Counted from the stretch's first letter, positions 42,899-51,818 are shown. The stretch: 64,000 nt of DNA from Chitinophaga varians (GCF_012641275.1 NZ_JABAIA010000001.1:248001-312000); one strand, 5' to 3'. The notes: generated by a model not told the origin, from the letters alone. Program-made: numbers and translations.

Positions 42899-43795
42899 AT
42901 GGAGGAAAACAACCGTAAAAAAAATATTCAGGCATTGGGAGTAACGATCGGCGTACATGCGCTGCTGTTAGTAGCACTGGTATTTGCCGGTTTCTCGGCG
43001 CCACCACCCCTGCCCGACCAGGACCTGGGGATGGAAGTAAACCTCGGTACCTCCGATGACGGGATGGGCGATGAACAGCCGCTCAACCCCAACCCTCCCA
43101 GCGCAGCTACCTCTACGCCTGCTCCTGCAGAAAGTGAGCAGCCCGCTGCCACGGAAAAAGATAACAGCGCCCCGCAGGAAGTGGCCACACAGGATGATGA
43201 AGAAGCCCCGGAAATAAAAAAGCCGGAGAAGCCGGTGGAAAAGCCAAAGGAGCTGCCTAAAAAGCTGGAACCGAAGCCGGTGACAAAACCGGTAAAGAAA
43301 CCGGCAGCAGAGCCCAAACCAACACCTCCTGCACCCAAACCGCAGCCTAAAGCGGTTTATTCCGGCGGTACCAGCACCAGTGCCAACAGCGGCAACGGCG
43401 CACAGGGCTCCAACAATTCCACAGGCGAAGGTAATACCGGCAAGCCCGGCGACAGGGGCCAGCTCAATGGCGACCCTAACGCCAAAGGCTATACGGGCGG
43501 CGGCCTCGGTGGCGGACGCTCCGATTTCCGCCTCAACGGACGTAATCTTATCAGCCGGCCAAGCGTTACCTACGACGGCACTGAGTCCGGCTATATCGCT
43601 GTCAATATCAAAGTAGACCAGCACGGAAATGTGATCGCTGCCACGTTCAGCATGAAAGGGTCTACCCTCAGCAATCCACAACTGATAGACATTGCGCGCA
43701 AAGCTGCGCTCAACGGTCAGTTAAAATACAATGCAAATCCGGACGCGCCTGAGGTGCAGTTCGGTACCATCCGCTTTTATTTTAAAGCAGAATAG
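42899..43795 (+). CDS. TonB-family energy transducer
   Basis: The 298-residue protein has a short basic N-terminus and one membrane anchor (about 11-32; QALGVTIGVHALLLVALVF). A long Pro/Lys/Glu-rich periplasmic stretch follows (about 90-150; KKPEKPVEKPKELPKKLEPK), then a Gly/Ser/Asn-rich region. The C-terminal TonB-like domain (about 225-298) has GYIAVNIKVDQHGNVIAATF and ends FGTIRFYFKAE. It would couple ExbB/ExbD energy to outer-membrane receptors. Usually exbB and exbD precede such a gene, but none is adjacent here. An outer-membrane-type protein and folC follow. Confidence 0.8.
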   Translation: MEENNRKKNIQALGVTIGVHALLLVALVFAGFSAPPPLPDQDLGMEVNLGTSDDGMGDEQPLNPNPPSAATSTPAPAESEQPAATEKDNSAPQEVATQDDEEAPEIKKPEKPVEKPKELPKKLEPKPVTKPVKKPAAEPKPTPPAPKPQPKAVYSGGTSTSANSGNGAQGSNNSTGEGNTGKPGDRGQLNGDPNAKGYTGGGLGGGRSDFRLNGRNLISRPSVTYDGTESGYIAVNIKVDQHGNVIAATFSMKGSTLSNPQLIDIARKAALNGQLKYNANPDAPEVQFGTIRFYFKAE

Positions 43796-43824
43796 CCAAC
43801 ATTTACGATTTTTTTGATTGATGG

Positions 43825-43859
43825 ATTTTTTGATTTGAGCGGTAAGGAAATCAAAAAAT
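43825..43859 (+). repeat. perfect hairpin between tonB and the next gene
   Basis: ATTTTTTGATTT (43825-43836) and AAATCAAAAAAT (43848-43859) form a perfect 12-base stem with an 11-base loop (GAGCGGTAAGG). It is 29 bases after the tonB stop and 70 before ATG 43930. The left arm contains a T-run, but none follows the right arm, so it is not a normal terminator for the forward strand. Confidence 0.5.
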
Positions 43860-43929
43860 GTCCTTTTTAATCCTATGCTATCCTAAGCGGACCATAATCT
43901 TTTTGAGAAACTGTATTTATACGCCAACG

Positions 43930-45378
43930 ATGAGAATGCACCGAATCCTGTTCAGCACTATGCTATTTTTATGGCCGGCCTGTGCGGCCATGGCCCAATC
44001 ATTTCCCGGTTACAATACCAGCAATTATGCGGGTATTTACGGTGTACTCTCCAACCCCGCCAGTGCGGCAGGGTATCGTTACAAGTGGGACGTCAATATC
44101 ATCGGCGCTGACGTAAAAGGCGGCAACACTTATGTGAGAGTGCCCAAATCCGTCCTGTTAAATCCTCCTCCGAGCAACAAATGGGTGCGTAACCAGGATT
44201 ATTTCCTGGACACCACCGCCAACCGCAAACAGAACGGATGGGGAATGGCCGAGATAGTGATGCCTTCTGTATTATACGCTATCGATGAAAAACAATCCGT
44301 TTCCTTTGTGTGGCGGGTGCGTGCCAGCGCCAGCGGGGGCAACCTCCCCACGCCGCTCGCCAATTTCTTTGGCAACGACTTTCCCAACATGCAATACCGC
44401 GGCAAAAACCTGAATATTGAAAAAGTGGGCGTAGGCGCACATATCTGGAATGAACTAGGCTTTAGCTACGCCCGTACCATCCATGAAGGATATACCAGCC
44501 GCTGGAAAGCCGGTGTTACAGTGAAACTGCTGAGCGGCATCGCCGCCGGCTATGCACAGGTGGCCAACGCCAGTTTCGTGCTCAATAACAGGCGCAATGC
44601 CGACATCACCAGCGGCACGCTCCGTTATGCCTACAATGAAGAGCTGGACCACTGGCAAAAGCCCGATACCCGCAACCTGCAACTCTTTCATAACAACGGC
44701 CTGGGCTTTGACCTCGGCGTTATCTACGAATACCGCCCGGACAACGGCGGCTTCGGCAAGTTCGAAGGCTCTGATGCAGATGAATATAAACTGCGCCTTG
44801 GCCTTTCCATCAACGATATCGGCCGCATCAAATATCAAAAAGGCGCTTACAATACCGATCTCGATCTCCGGAAACAAAATATCAATCCAAACGATATTAC
44901 CTACAAAGACAAAGAAAGCCTGAAACAATACTCCCGCCGGTTGAACCGCTATTTCACACCTATTCCGGGTGATGACAGCAGCTTTGTGATGGTGTTGCCT
45001 GCCTCGCTCAACCTGATGGCCGACTACAACATCGACAGCCGTTTCTTTGTCAGTGCCAATGCCGTCATTGCCCTGAACGCAGGAAAAAACGGACTGGCCA
45101 GAACATATGCCACGACCCAGTTGTTAATTACACCACGCTATGAAACAGAACTGTTTGGCGCCTATATGCCGTTTGTTATTAACCACAACGGGCAGGCTGA
45201 TGTAGGGGCCGGCTTCCGTATAGGGCCGTTGGTAGTGGGTTCTTACAGTCTTTTTACCACGCTTTTCCAACACCGCATCAACCATTCGGATGCTTTCGTA
45301 GCTTTGCGGCTCAATCCGGGCATGCTGGGCAAGCGCAATAACAGCAAAGGCCAGCTGGGATGTCCGGTAAATTATTAA
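43930..45378 (+). CDS. outer-membrane-type protein, probably DUF5723
   Basis: Starting at ATG 43930 the protein has 482 residues with a signal peptide (MRMHRILFSTMLFLWPACAAM ending AQ). The mature part is beta-rich with many aromatic residues, containing YAGIYGVLSNPASAAGYRYK and VGVGAHIWNELGFSYAR, and resembles DUF5723 outer-membrane proteins. The NPAS motif is reminiscent of the FadL-like or PorV-type barrels. The frame is open to 43858 but that includes the hairpin. The stop is 9 bases before folC, so the two are co-transcribed. Confidence 0.7.
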   Translation: MRMHRILFSTMLFLWPACAAMAQSFPGYNTSNYAGIYGVLSNPASAAGYRYKWDVNIIGADVKGGNTYVRVPKSVLLNPPPSNKWVRNQDYFLDTTANRKQNGWGMAEIVMPSVLYAIDEKQSVSFVWRVRASASGGNLPTPLANFFGNDFPNMQYRGKNLNIEKVGVGAHIWNELGFSYARTIHEGYTSRWKAGVTVKLLSGIAAGYAQVANASFVLNNRRNADITSGTLRYAYNEELDHWQKPDTRNLQLFHNNGLGFDLGVIYEYRPDNGGFGKFEGSDADEYKLRLGLSINDIGRIKYQKGAYNTDLDLRKQNINPNDITYKDKESLKQYSRRLNRYFTPIPGDDSSFVMVLPASLNLMADYNIDSRFFVSANAVIALNAGKNGLARTYATTQLLITPRYETELFGAYMPFVINHNGQADVGAGFRIGPLVVGSYSLFTTLFQHRINHSDAFVALRLNPGMLGKRNNSKGQLGCPVNY

Positions 45379-45387
45379 TTTACCTTT

Positions 45388-46677
45388 ATGAACGCATATC
45401 AGGAAGCATTGGACTATCTCTACGCACAACTGCCCATGTTTACCAAAGTAGGGGCCAGTGCTTATAAAACAGACCTGCATAATACGGTCGCACTGTTGCA
45501 ACAGCTCAACAATCCGCAGCATACCTTCAAAACCATACACGTCGCCGGCACTAACGGGAAAGGCTCTACCAGTCATATGCTGGCGGCCATCCTGCAACAG
45601 GCGGGCTACAAGACCGGCCTGTACACCTCCCCGCACCTGCTGGATTTCCGGGAGCGTATCCGTATTAACGGACAGGTAGCGCCGGAAGACTTTGTAGTGG
45701 ATTTCACCAATAACATGCGGCCATTCATTGAAACCATTGAGCCCTCCTTTTTTGAGTTGACCGTAGCAATGGCCTTTCAATATTTTTCGCAGGAAAAAGT
45801 GGACATCGCTATTATAGAAGTGGGACTGGGCGGACGGCTGGACAGCACGAACGTGATCACCCCGGAACTGTCTGTCATCACTAATATCAGCTTTGACCAT
45901 AAAAATATCCTGGGAGACACGCTCCCTTTGATAGCCTCCGAAAAAGCCGGTATCATCAAGGCCGGTGTGCCCGTAGTGGTCAGCGAAACGCAGGCGGAAA
46001 TACAATGGGTATTCCGCGACAAAGCCGCCGAAACCGGTTCCCCTGTTCATTTTGCAGACCAGGAATGGATGGTGGACGGCAGCGATATAAAGGACAACCA
46101 CCTGCACCTAACGCTACTGGATACACGACAAAACAAAATGTCCCATCTCCACCTGGACCTTAGCGGTCAATACCAGGAAAAAAATGTGATGGGCGTTTTA
46201 TCTGCCGTCAAAGTATTGCAGCAACAGGGCTGGCATATTACCTGGGAGCACATATCAACGGCTTTATCGCATGTACGCAAGCTGACAGGGCTGCGGGGAC
46301 GCTGGGAAGTAGTGAGCGAACATCCGCTCACGGTGATGGACGTAGGCCATAATGAAGCCGGTATCAAAGAGGTGGTGCAGCAACTGGAGCATGTCAACTA
46401 CCAGCAGCTGCATATTGTGACGGGTTTTGTGAAAGACAAGGAGGTAGACAATGTGCTGCCGCTTTTCCCGTCCACGGCCACGTATTATTTCTGCAGGGCA
46501 CAGATACCCCGTGCCATGGACGAAGTAGCGCTGGCGGAAATGGGCGCCCGGCACGGATTGCAGGGCAAGGCCTACGAGTCGGTACAAGCCGCGTTGCAGG
46601 CAGCCCGCCAGCATGCCAAACCGGAAGATATGATCCTGGTATGCGGCAGCTTCTTTATTGTGGCAGAAGCGATGTAA
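45388..46677 (+). CDS. folC: folylpolyglutamate synthase / dihydrofolate synthase
   Basis: The 429-residue Mur-ligase-like enzyme adds glutamates to folates. The P-loop is AGTNGKGSTSHML near 53-65. A DNLSVAIIEVGLGGRLDSTN-like block (IIEVGLGGRLDSTN) and GHNEAGIKEVVQ mark the family. It completes the row tonB, outer-membrane protein, folC. Its TAA stop directly abuts the stop of the Nudix gene on the other strand. Whether both synthase activities are present cannot be told. Confidence 0.92.
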   Translation: MNAYQEALDYLYAQLPMFTKVGASAYKTDLHNTVALLQQLNNPQHTFKTIHVAGTNGKGSTSHMLAAILQQAGYKTGLYTSPHLLDFRERIRINGQVAPEDFVVDFTNNMRPFIETIEPSFFELTVAMAFQYFSQEKVDIAIIEVGLGGRLDSTNVITPELSVITNISFDHKNILGDTLPLIASEKAGIIKAGVPVVVSETQAEIQWVFRDKAAETGSPVHFADQEWMVDGSDIKDNHLHLTLLDTRQNKMSHLHLDLSGQYQEKNVMGVLSAVKVLQQQGWHITWEHISTALSHVRKLTGLRGRWEVVSEHPLTVMDVGHNEAGIKEVVQQLEHVNYQQLHIVTGFVKDKEVDNVLPLFPSTATYYFCRAQIPRAMDEVALAEMGARHGLQGKAYESVQAALQAARQHAKPEDMILVCGSFFIVAEAM

Positions 46678-47235
46678 TTATTTCATTTCCATACGTCCCA
46701 TGTGCATCAGTGCGTACATCAGGCCGGTCACATGCAGGCTGTGAACAATTTTATTGTCCAGTATCAGCTGTTGCACATCGGGAACAGACATCAGCACCAC
46801 TTCGATTTCCTCGTTGTGGTCCAGCTGTTGTTCTTTCACTTTACGGCCGCCGGTAGCGAGGAACATATGGGTGTAGTTGTTACTGGAGGCCGTATTGGCA
46901 GCCACTTTTCCCAATAATATCAATTCCTTGAATTCATAGCCTGTTTCTTCAAGCAGTTCACGTCCCATCGCAAATTCAGGAGAAGGGTCTGTCTTGTCCA
47001 TGGTGCCGCCGGGAATTTCGAGCAGTGTCTGACCGATGCCCTGACGGTATTGGCGGATCATGATCACCTGGCCGTCTTCTGTGATGGCCACGGCATTTAC
47101 CCAATCGTTATATTCCAGTACATAGTAAGGTTCAACAATTGTTCCTTGCGGCGTAATGCATTTGTCTTTGCGTGCGGTTAACCAGTCGTCTTTGAAGAGA
47201 TATTCAGACGACAGCAATTTCCAATCCATATTCAT
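46678..47235 (-). CDS. Nudix hydrolase, ADP-ribose pyrophosphatase-like
   Basis: The 185-residue protein contains a Nudix box (IPGGTMDKTDPSPEFAMGRE then LLEETGYE). Compared with the consensus G-x5-E-x7-RE-x2-EE-x-G the first Glu is replaced by Asp and the spacing to RE is one residue longer, while the catalytic EE pair is kept. N-terminal strands (WLTARKDKCITPQG) resemble ADP-ribose or GDP-mannose pyrophosphatases. It is third in an ABC ATPase/BstA-like/Nudix operon, with a gap of 9 bases from its neighbour. The substrate is unknown. Confidence 0.85.
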   Translation of the reverse strand: MNMDWKLLSSEYLFKDDWLTARKDKCITPQGTIVEPYYVLEYNDWVNAVAITEDGQVIMIRQYRQGIGQTLLEIPGGTMDKTDPSPEFAMGRELLEETGYEFKELILLGKVAANTASSNNYTHMFLATGGRKVKEQQLDHNEEIEVVLMSVPDVQQLILDNKIVHSLHVTGLMYALMHMGRMEMK

Positions 47236-47244
47236 AATAATACT

Positions 47245-47772
47245 TTACCAGTTCATGCGCTCTTTCAGTCCCTGTATATGGCCGAGGTGGTGCTTTCCGT
47301 GCCAGGCATAGTTGGCTGCCATGGTTTTCAGGTTAAAGCGCCGGCCGTGTTCCGGGTGAATGAAAGAACGTTCCCATTGTTCGGGTGTCAGGCGGTCCAT
47401 CAGGTTGGCCCAACGGGTGTGCAGGGCGTGCAGCAGGGTGATAGACACGTTGATGGGCGTATTTTTCACATCTTCCAGTTCAGCCCAGGCAGCTTCATCG
47501 TATGGTTTAATAATAGGTTTTTCTTCCGTCAGCGCCATTTTCATGCGGGTAATAGCGTTGATATGGCTGTCTGCCAGATGGTGCACCACCTGCTGAATGT
47601 TCCAACCGCCGGGCCGGTAGGGCTTCTGCAGCTGGAAAGCGTCCAGGTTTTGCACGGCCATTTCCACCAGGGTGGGCAGGTCGCGAATGTCATTGACAGA
47701 CTCCCGCAACATGGCGGGGCTATAATCCGGCAGCGGTTCAAAACGACCGATAGGATATTGTAATGCTTCCAT
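47245..47772 (-). CDS. YfiT/BstA-like DinB-superfamily protein (putative bacillithiol transferase)
   Basis: The 175-residue four-helix-bundle protein has the metal-site histidines of the DinB/YfiT family: VVHHLADSH near 62-70 and AWHGKHHLGHIQG near 155-167. RFEPLPDYSP and RPGGWNIQQV are typical of the YfiT subgroup, which includes BstA transferases that link bacillithiol to toxic compounds. The presence of bshB1 in the window supports this role. It sits 11 bases downstream of an ABC ATPase and 9 bases upstream of the Nudix gene. Confidence 0.83.
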   Translation of the reverse strand: MEALQYPIGRFEPLPDYSPAMLRESVNDIRDLPTLVEMAVQNLDAFQLQKPYRPGGWNIQQVVHHLADSHINAITRMKMALTEEKPIIKPYDEAAWAELEDVKNTPINVSITLLHALHTRWANLMDRLTPEQWERSFIHPEHGRRFNLKTMAANYAWHGKHHLGHIQGLKERMNW

Positions 47773-47783
47773 AAGCGGGTTTA

Positions 47784-48548
47784 TTAAGACTCGCGAAGGT
47801 CTTTTCCGGTAAGATGGATAAATACATCTTCCAGATTAGCTTTCTTCACTTCTTTACTACGCTCGAACCCTTTGGACACGAGGTTATCGATAAGGGCATC
47901 GGGCGAGTCAATAGCGATCACCTGGCCGCTGTCCACGATAGCGCAGCGGTCGCAAAGGAATTCAGCTTCATCCATGTAGTGCGTGGTGATCACAACAGTT
48001 GTTCCCTGTGACCGTACCTGCAGGATGAGGTCCCACAGATTGCGTCTTGCCTGCGGATCGAGGCCGGTAGTGGGCTCGTCGAGGAAGATGATACGGGGCT
48101 TGTTGATCAGGGTGGTGGCGATAGAGAAACGTTGTTTCTGGCCACCGGAAAGTTCTTTGTATTTGGACTTAGCCTTGTCTTCCAGGTTGAAGAGGCGCAG
48201 CAGTTCCATGGGTTCCACCGGCTGGTTGTACAGTCCGCCGAACATCTCGATCAGTTCCACCAGATTGAGCCCGGGGTAATAACCGGAGCTTTGCAGCTGT
48301 ACACCGATGATTTTTTTTATATCGTTAGGCGCGGCGTCCAGGTCGAATCCGCCGACGGTCACCCTGCCTTCTGTTTTGTCGCGTAATGTTTCAATGATCT
48401 CCAGGGTAGTAGACTTACCAGCGCCGTTAGGGCCCAGGAGGCCAAATATCTCATGTTCGTACACGTCAAAGCTGATACCCTTTACTGCGGTGAATTCCCC
48501 GTATTTTTTCACCAGGTTTTTCACCTCAATGATCTTGTTCTTTTCCAT
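47784..48548 (-). CDS. ABC transporter ATP-binding protein
   Basis: The 254-residue ATPase has Walker A at 39-47 (GPNGAGKST), a Q-loop (QLQSSGYYP), signature LSGGQKQR, Walker B IIFLDEPTTGLD and a switch His in VVITTHYMDEAEFL. The C-terminal tail (VKKANLEDVFIHLTGKDL) is like drug- or lipid-exporter ATPases. No permease gene is adjacent, so its partner is elsewhere or is a missing neighbour. It is the first gene of the operon with the BstA-like and Nudix genes. Upstream lies the inverted repeat D. Confidence 0.9.
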   Translation of the reverse strand: MEKNKIIEVKNLVKKYGEFTAVKGISFDVYEHEIFGLLGPNGAGKSTTLEIIETLRDKTEGRVTVGGFDLDAAPNDIKKIIGVQLQSSGYYPGLNLVELIEMFGGLYNQPVEPMELLRLFNLEDKAKSKYKELSGGQKQRFSIATTLINKPRIIFLDEPTTGLDPQARRNLWDLILQVRSQGTTVVITTHYMDEAEFLCDRCAIVDSGQVIAIDSPDALIDNLVSKGFERSKEVKKANLEDVFIHLTGKDLRES

Positions 48549-48566
48549 GCCACCAAATTATAAAAG

Positions 48567-48728
48567 AATTACGAATTACGGATTACGAATTACGAATGAA
48601 GGGTTGCTCAGTCGTTACTTCTTTTAAGTATGAGCAATATTAGGATTATATATTATCTTATCAATCAATATAAAATCCTAAAATTAACGGACTCCCCATT
48701 CGTAATTCGTCATTCGCAATTCGTAATT
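48567..48728. repeat. intergenic inverted repeat, family member D
   Basis: Two 32-base arms (48567-48598 and 48697-48728) are complementary with three mismatches. The arms are themselves built of repeated (A)ATTACGAATTACG words. Between them is a 98-base AT-rich segment with a second, weaker inverted pair (ATTAGGATT near 48651 and AATCCTAAAAT near 48674). The right end is three bases from the CAP gene stop (48732), and the left end is 19 bases from the ABC ATPase start. Confidence 0.7.
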
Positions 48729-48731
48729 GAT

Positions 48732-49220
48732 TTAGTGTTTGATGAACACCTGCGTAAAGAAAGTGATCCTTCCTTTACCGGCGGTGCCTATCCCGATCAG
48801 GTTATAGTCACCCAGCATGTTGCGCCGGTGGCCGGGGCTTTTGATCCAGCCATCCACTACGGCTTCGGCGTCGAGGGTGCCATAAGCCACGTTTTCGGCG
48901 GCGGCCCCTACCCTGCCCATCTTTTTGGAGACAATAGCCACGCGGTCCTCAAAACCTTCGTGCCCGAAGCCGGTGCTTCCATTAGCCATGTCGCGGCTAT
49001 GGCGGCGCGCCTGCTGGCTGATGGTCTCATCCAGCTGCAGCGGTTTCAGTCCTTTGGATTGACGGAATTTGTTGGTGTAATAGAGGATCTGCTCTTCAAG
49101 GCTTCCTCCTGTTGTGGTGCTGTCTGCACGGCTGGCGGCACGTGAACACGCGCTTACCTGAAATGCGGCAAACAGTGCAAGCAGTAATACAAGGATACTG
49201 CGGCTTTTCAAAATGGACAT
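48732..49220 (-). CDS. CAP/SCP-domain lipoprotein
   Basis: From ATG 49220 the protein has 162 residues. It has a lipoprotein signal (LLLALFAAFQVSAC, lipid Cys C25) and a CAP domain with EEQILYYTNKFRQSKGLKPL, ARRHSRDMANGSTGFGHEGF and GHRRNMLGDYNLIGIGTA. The candidate active-site His and Glu residues of CAP proteins are the H in the HSRDM and GHRRN segments. The frame is open 51 codons further to 49373, but that part overlaps the fbp terminator. CAP proteins are secreted with unclear enzymatic roles in bacteria. Confidence 0.83.
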   Translation of the reverse strand: MSILKSRSILVLLLALFAAFQVSACSRAASRADSTTTGGSLEEQILYYTNKFRQSKGLKPLQLDETISQQARRHSRDMANGSTGFGHEGFEDRVAIVSKKMGRVGAAAENVAYGTLDAEAVVDGWIKSPGHRRNMLGDYNLIGIGTAGKGRITFFTQVFIKH

Positions 49221-49312
49221 AAAACTGATGGTTAATAATGATAATTTCCAGCATGCAAGCAAGCGCTGTACCAAATTATCCAGCGTGGATAACTTTATCG
49301 GCGCCTGTTTAA

Positions 49313-49352
49313 AAAACGAAGGCCCGGACGTTGCTATTGTACGCCCGGGCCT
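49313..49352 (-). terminator. intrinsic terminator of fbp
   Basis: GGCCCGGACG (49321-49330) pairs with CGCCCGGGCC (49342-49351) with one mismatch. On the reverse strand TTCGTTTTTT follows. It is 33 bases after the fbp stop. Confidence 0.75.
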
Positions 49353-49384
49353 CTTTTGATATGCAATTAACAAAGCGTGTTCCG

Positions 49385-50395
49385 CTATTTGTTCATAATG
49401 TCTTTCCAGGTCTCCATCATATTTTTGGAACCGATGAAAATGGGCACCCGCTGATGCAGCTGTACCGGTTTCAGTTCCAGCAGGCGCTGACGGCTGTTGG
49501 CCATCGACATGCCGCCCGCTTTTTCCATGATGAAAGACATGGGGTTACACTCATAACAGAGCCGCAGACGGCCTGACTTGTACTTGCCGAAAGCCGGGTA
49601 CATAAAGATACCGCCCTGTATCAGCGTACGGTGTATTTCCGCTACCATACAGCCCACGAAACGGTGCCGGTAGATGCGGTCGTTTTCATCCCGGGCCATA
49701 AAATGATCGATGGACTGGCGCACCTTATCGTCATACAGGTAATAGTAACCTACGTTGACAGAGAAGATATCGCTTTCCGCGGGGCATTTCAGGTTGGGAT
49801 GCGACAGGCAGAACTCCCCGATGGAAGGATCGAGGGTAAAGCCCTGCACACTGCGGCGGGTGGCGTACACCATCATGGTGGAAGAACCATAGATGATATA
49901 GCCGGCCGCAATCTGCTGCGTGCCCGGTTGCAGGAAGTCTTCCAGGTTACATTCCTCCCCTTCCGGCGACAGGCGGCGGTAAACGGAGAAAATAGTCCCG
50001 ATGGAAACATTCACGTCGATATTGCTGGAGCCGTCCAACGGATCGAGCAATACCACATATTTGGATTTTTTTGAGTGTTCGTCGGTGAAGGCGATAAAGT
50101 GTTCTTCCTCTTCAGAGGCCACGCCGCAGCAGTAAATGCTGGTACGCAGTGAATTGATAAACTGTGCATTGGCAAATTCGTCGAGCTTCTTTACGGATTC
50201 GCCCTGGACATTGGTTTTCCCGGCTTCACCCAGTATATCGGCGATGCCCGCCTTGTTTACCTCCACATTCACTCTTTTTGCCGCCAGACCTATATCACGC
50301 AGCAAACCTGACAACTGGCCGGTAGCACCGGGATAGTTCCGTAATTCCTGAATGGTGAATTCATCCAGGGTCATTACTTTTTCCTTGTGATTCAT
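49385..50395 (-). CDS. fbp: fructose-1,6-bisphosphatase class 1
   Basis: The 336-residue gluconeogenic enzyme hydrolyses fructose-1,6-bisphosphate. The metal/phosphate motif is VVLLDPLDGSSNID, with a conserved GVASEEEEHF loop near residue 95. The C-terminus has KYKSGRLRLCYECNPMSFIM, which matches the AMP/FBP-binding part of the class 1 family. Upstream is the divergent start of an aspartate kinase gene (143-base gap). No ACT or regulatory domain is added. Confidence 0.95.
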   Translation of the reverse strand: MNHKEKVMTLDEFTIQELRNYPGATGQLSGLLRDIGLAAKRVNVEVNKAGIADILGEAGKTNVQGESVKKLDEFANAQFINSLRTSIYCCGVASEEEEHFIAFTDEHSKKSKYVVLLDPLDGSSNIDVNVSIGTIFSVYRRLSPEGEECNLEDFLQPGTQQIAAGYIIYGSSTMMVYATRRSVQGFTLDPSIGEFCLSHPNLKCPAESDIFSVNVGYYYLYDDKVRQSIDHFMARDENDRIYRHRFVGCMVAEIHRTLIQGGIFMYPAFGKYKSGRLRLCYECNPMSFIMEKAGGMSMANSRQRLLELKPVQLHQRVPIFIGSKNMMETWKDIMNK

Positions 50396-50538
50396 AACGT
50401 TTTTCAGTTTTCCGGAACGAAATTAACGGAATACGCGCTTATTTTAAGGGAAATGTCATTTCTCTGTAAACAGATTTTAAAACAATTCTAAACTTGCCTT
50501 ACTTTGCCAAATAATTTTTCAAAAGGACAAACTATCAT

Positions 50539-51807
50539 ATGAAGGTTTTCAAGTTTGGCGGCGCAAGTTTAGAAAGTGTTGAACGCATTAAGCAAGTAGC
50601 ACAGATCGTCCAGTCATTTCCGGACGATAAACTCCTGATCGTTATCTCAGCCATGGGGAAAACGACCAATGAACTGGAAAAGGTGGCGCAGAACTTTTAC
50701 ATGCGTAAAAGGGAGATCGCCGCGCAGTTGCTGTACAATGTGGAGCAACACCATATCCAGGTGGCCGAGTCCCTGCTGGGTACCCGTCAGCATCCGCTTT
50801 TTCAGCAGCTGCAGCAATTCTTTACCGAAGCGGAATGGACGCTCGGCGAGAAACCACTGCGGACGTATGACTACTACTACGATCAGCTGGTGGGCATGGG
50901 CGAACTGCTCAGCACCGCTATCGTCAGCGCCTTCTTTAACACCATAGGTTTATCCAATACCTGGGTAGACGTCCGGGACGTGTTCCGTACCGACGACAAC
51001 TTCCGGGATGCCAATATCGACTGGGCCTTTACCCAGAAACAGGTGACCGACAAAGTGGTGCCGCTGTTCAATCAGACCAGCATTGTGATTGCACAGGGCT
51101 TCATTGGCAGCACCGACCAGAACGAGAGCGTGACCCTGGGCAGGGAAGGCTCCGACTACTCCGCGGCCGTATTCGCCAACATGCTCGACGCTGAAAGCCA
51201 GACCATCTGGAAAGACGTGGAAGGCCTCAAAAATGCCGATCCCAAACTGTTCCCCAATACCGTCAATATTCCGGAGATCAGCTACGGGGAAGTGATTGAA
51301 ATGGCCTATTACGGCGCCCAGGTAATCCACCCGAAAACCATTAAGCCGTTACAGAACAAACAAATACCGCTGCTGGTGAAATGTTTCCTTGACAAGAACC
51401 TGCCCGGCACGGTCATCAGGGAACAGGCAGACACCAAACAGCTGCCTCCCATTATTGTACTGAAAAGGAACCAGGTATTGCTGACCCTTACCTCCAAAGA
51501 CTACGCTTTTATCACAGAAGATAAAATCAGCGATATCTACGAAACTTTCCACCGGCTGAAAGTGAAGATCAACCTGATGCAGAATGGCGCCATCACCTTC
51601 TCCTGCTGTATTGACCACAACCCGGAAAAGATCGAGCTGCTGATCAAAACACTGCACAATGACTTTAAAATCTCTTATAACGAATCCCTTGAACTGCTGA
51701 CAGTACGCTACTACCAGGACGGCCTCCTGGAAGAGCTCAGCAACCACCACACGGTACTGCTGGAACAGCGTTCCAACATCACCGTACAGCGGCTCTTAAA
51801 GAAATAA
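50539..51807 (+). CDS. aspartate kinase
   Basis: The 422-residue protein phosphorylates aspartate at the entry of the Lys/Thr/Met pathway. The N-terminal kinase motif is KVFKFGGASLESV (KFGGA rather than KFGGT), with VTLGREGSDYSAAVFA near 197 and WKDVEGL near 226. ACT-like domains are at about 320-415 (FITEDKISDIYETFHRLKVK, TFSCCIDHN). It is monofunctional, with no homoserine dehydrogenase part. The gene symbol (lysC or thrA type) is not settled. A terminator follows. Confidence 0.92.
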   Translation: MKVFKFGGASLESVERIKQVAQIVQSFPDDKLLIVISAMGKTTNELEKVAQNFYMRKREIAAQLLYNVEQHHIQVAESLLGTRQHPLFQQLQQFFTEAEWTLGEKPLRTYDYYYDQLVGMGELLSTAIVSAFFNTIGLSNTWVDVRDVFRTDDNFRDANIDWAFTQKQVTDKVVPLFNQTSIVIAQGFIGSTDQNESVTLGREGSDYSAAVFANMLDAESQTIWKDVEGLKNADPKLFPNTVNIPEISYGEVIEMAYYGAQVIHPKTIKPLQNKQIPLLVKCFLDKNLPGTVIREQADTKQLPPIIVLKRNQVLLTLTSKDYAFITEDKISDIYETFHRLKVKINLMQNGAITFSCCIDHNPEKIELLIKTLHNDFKISYNESLELLTVRYYQDGLLEELSNHHTVLLEQRSNITVQRLLKK

Positions 51808-51818
51808 AACAGACCATC

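Noticed and set aside
45124..46107. A 327-codon reverse frame across the outer-membrane protein and folC genes
   Set aside because: It spans the junction of two well-supported forward genes.
50396..50538. Lysine riboswitch upstream of aspartate kinase
   Set aside because: The gap is only 143 bases and has no lysine-riboswitch-like helices that I could recognise.
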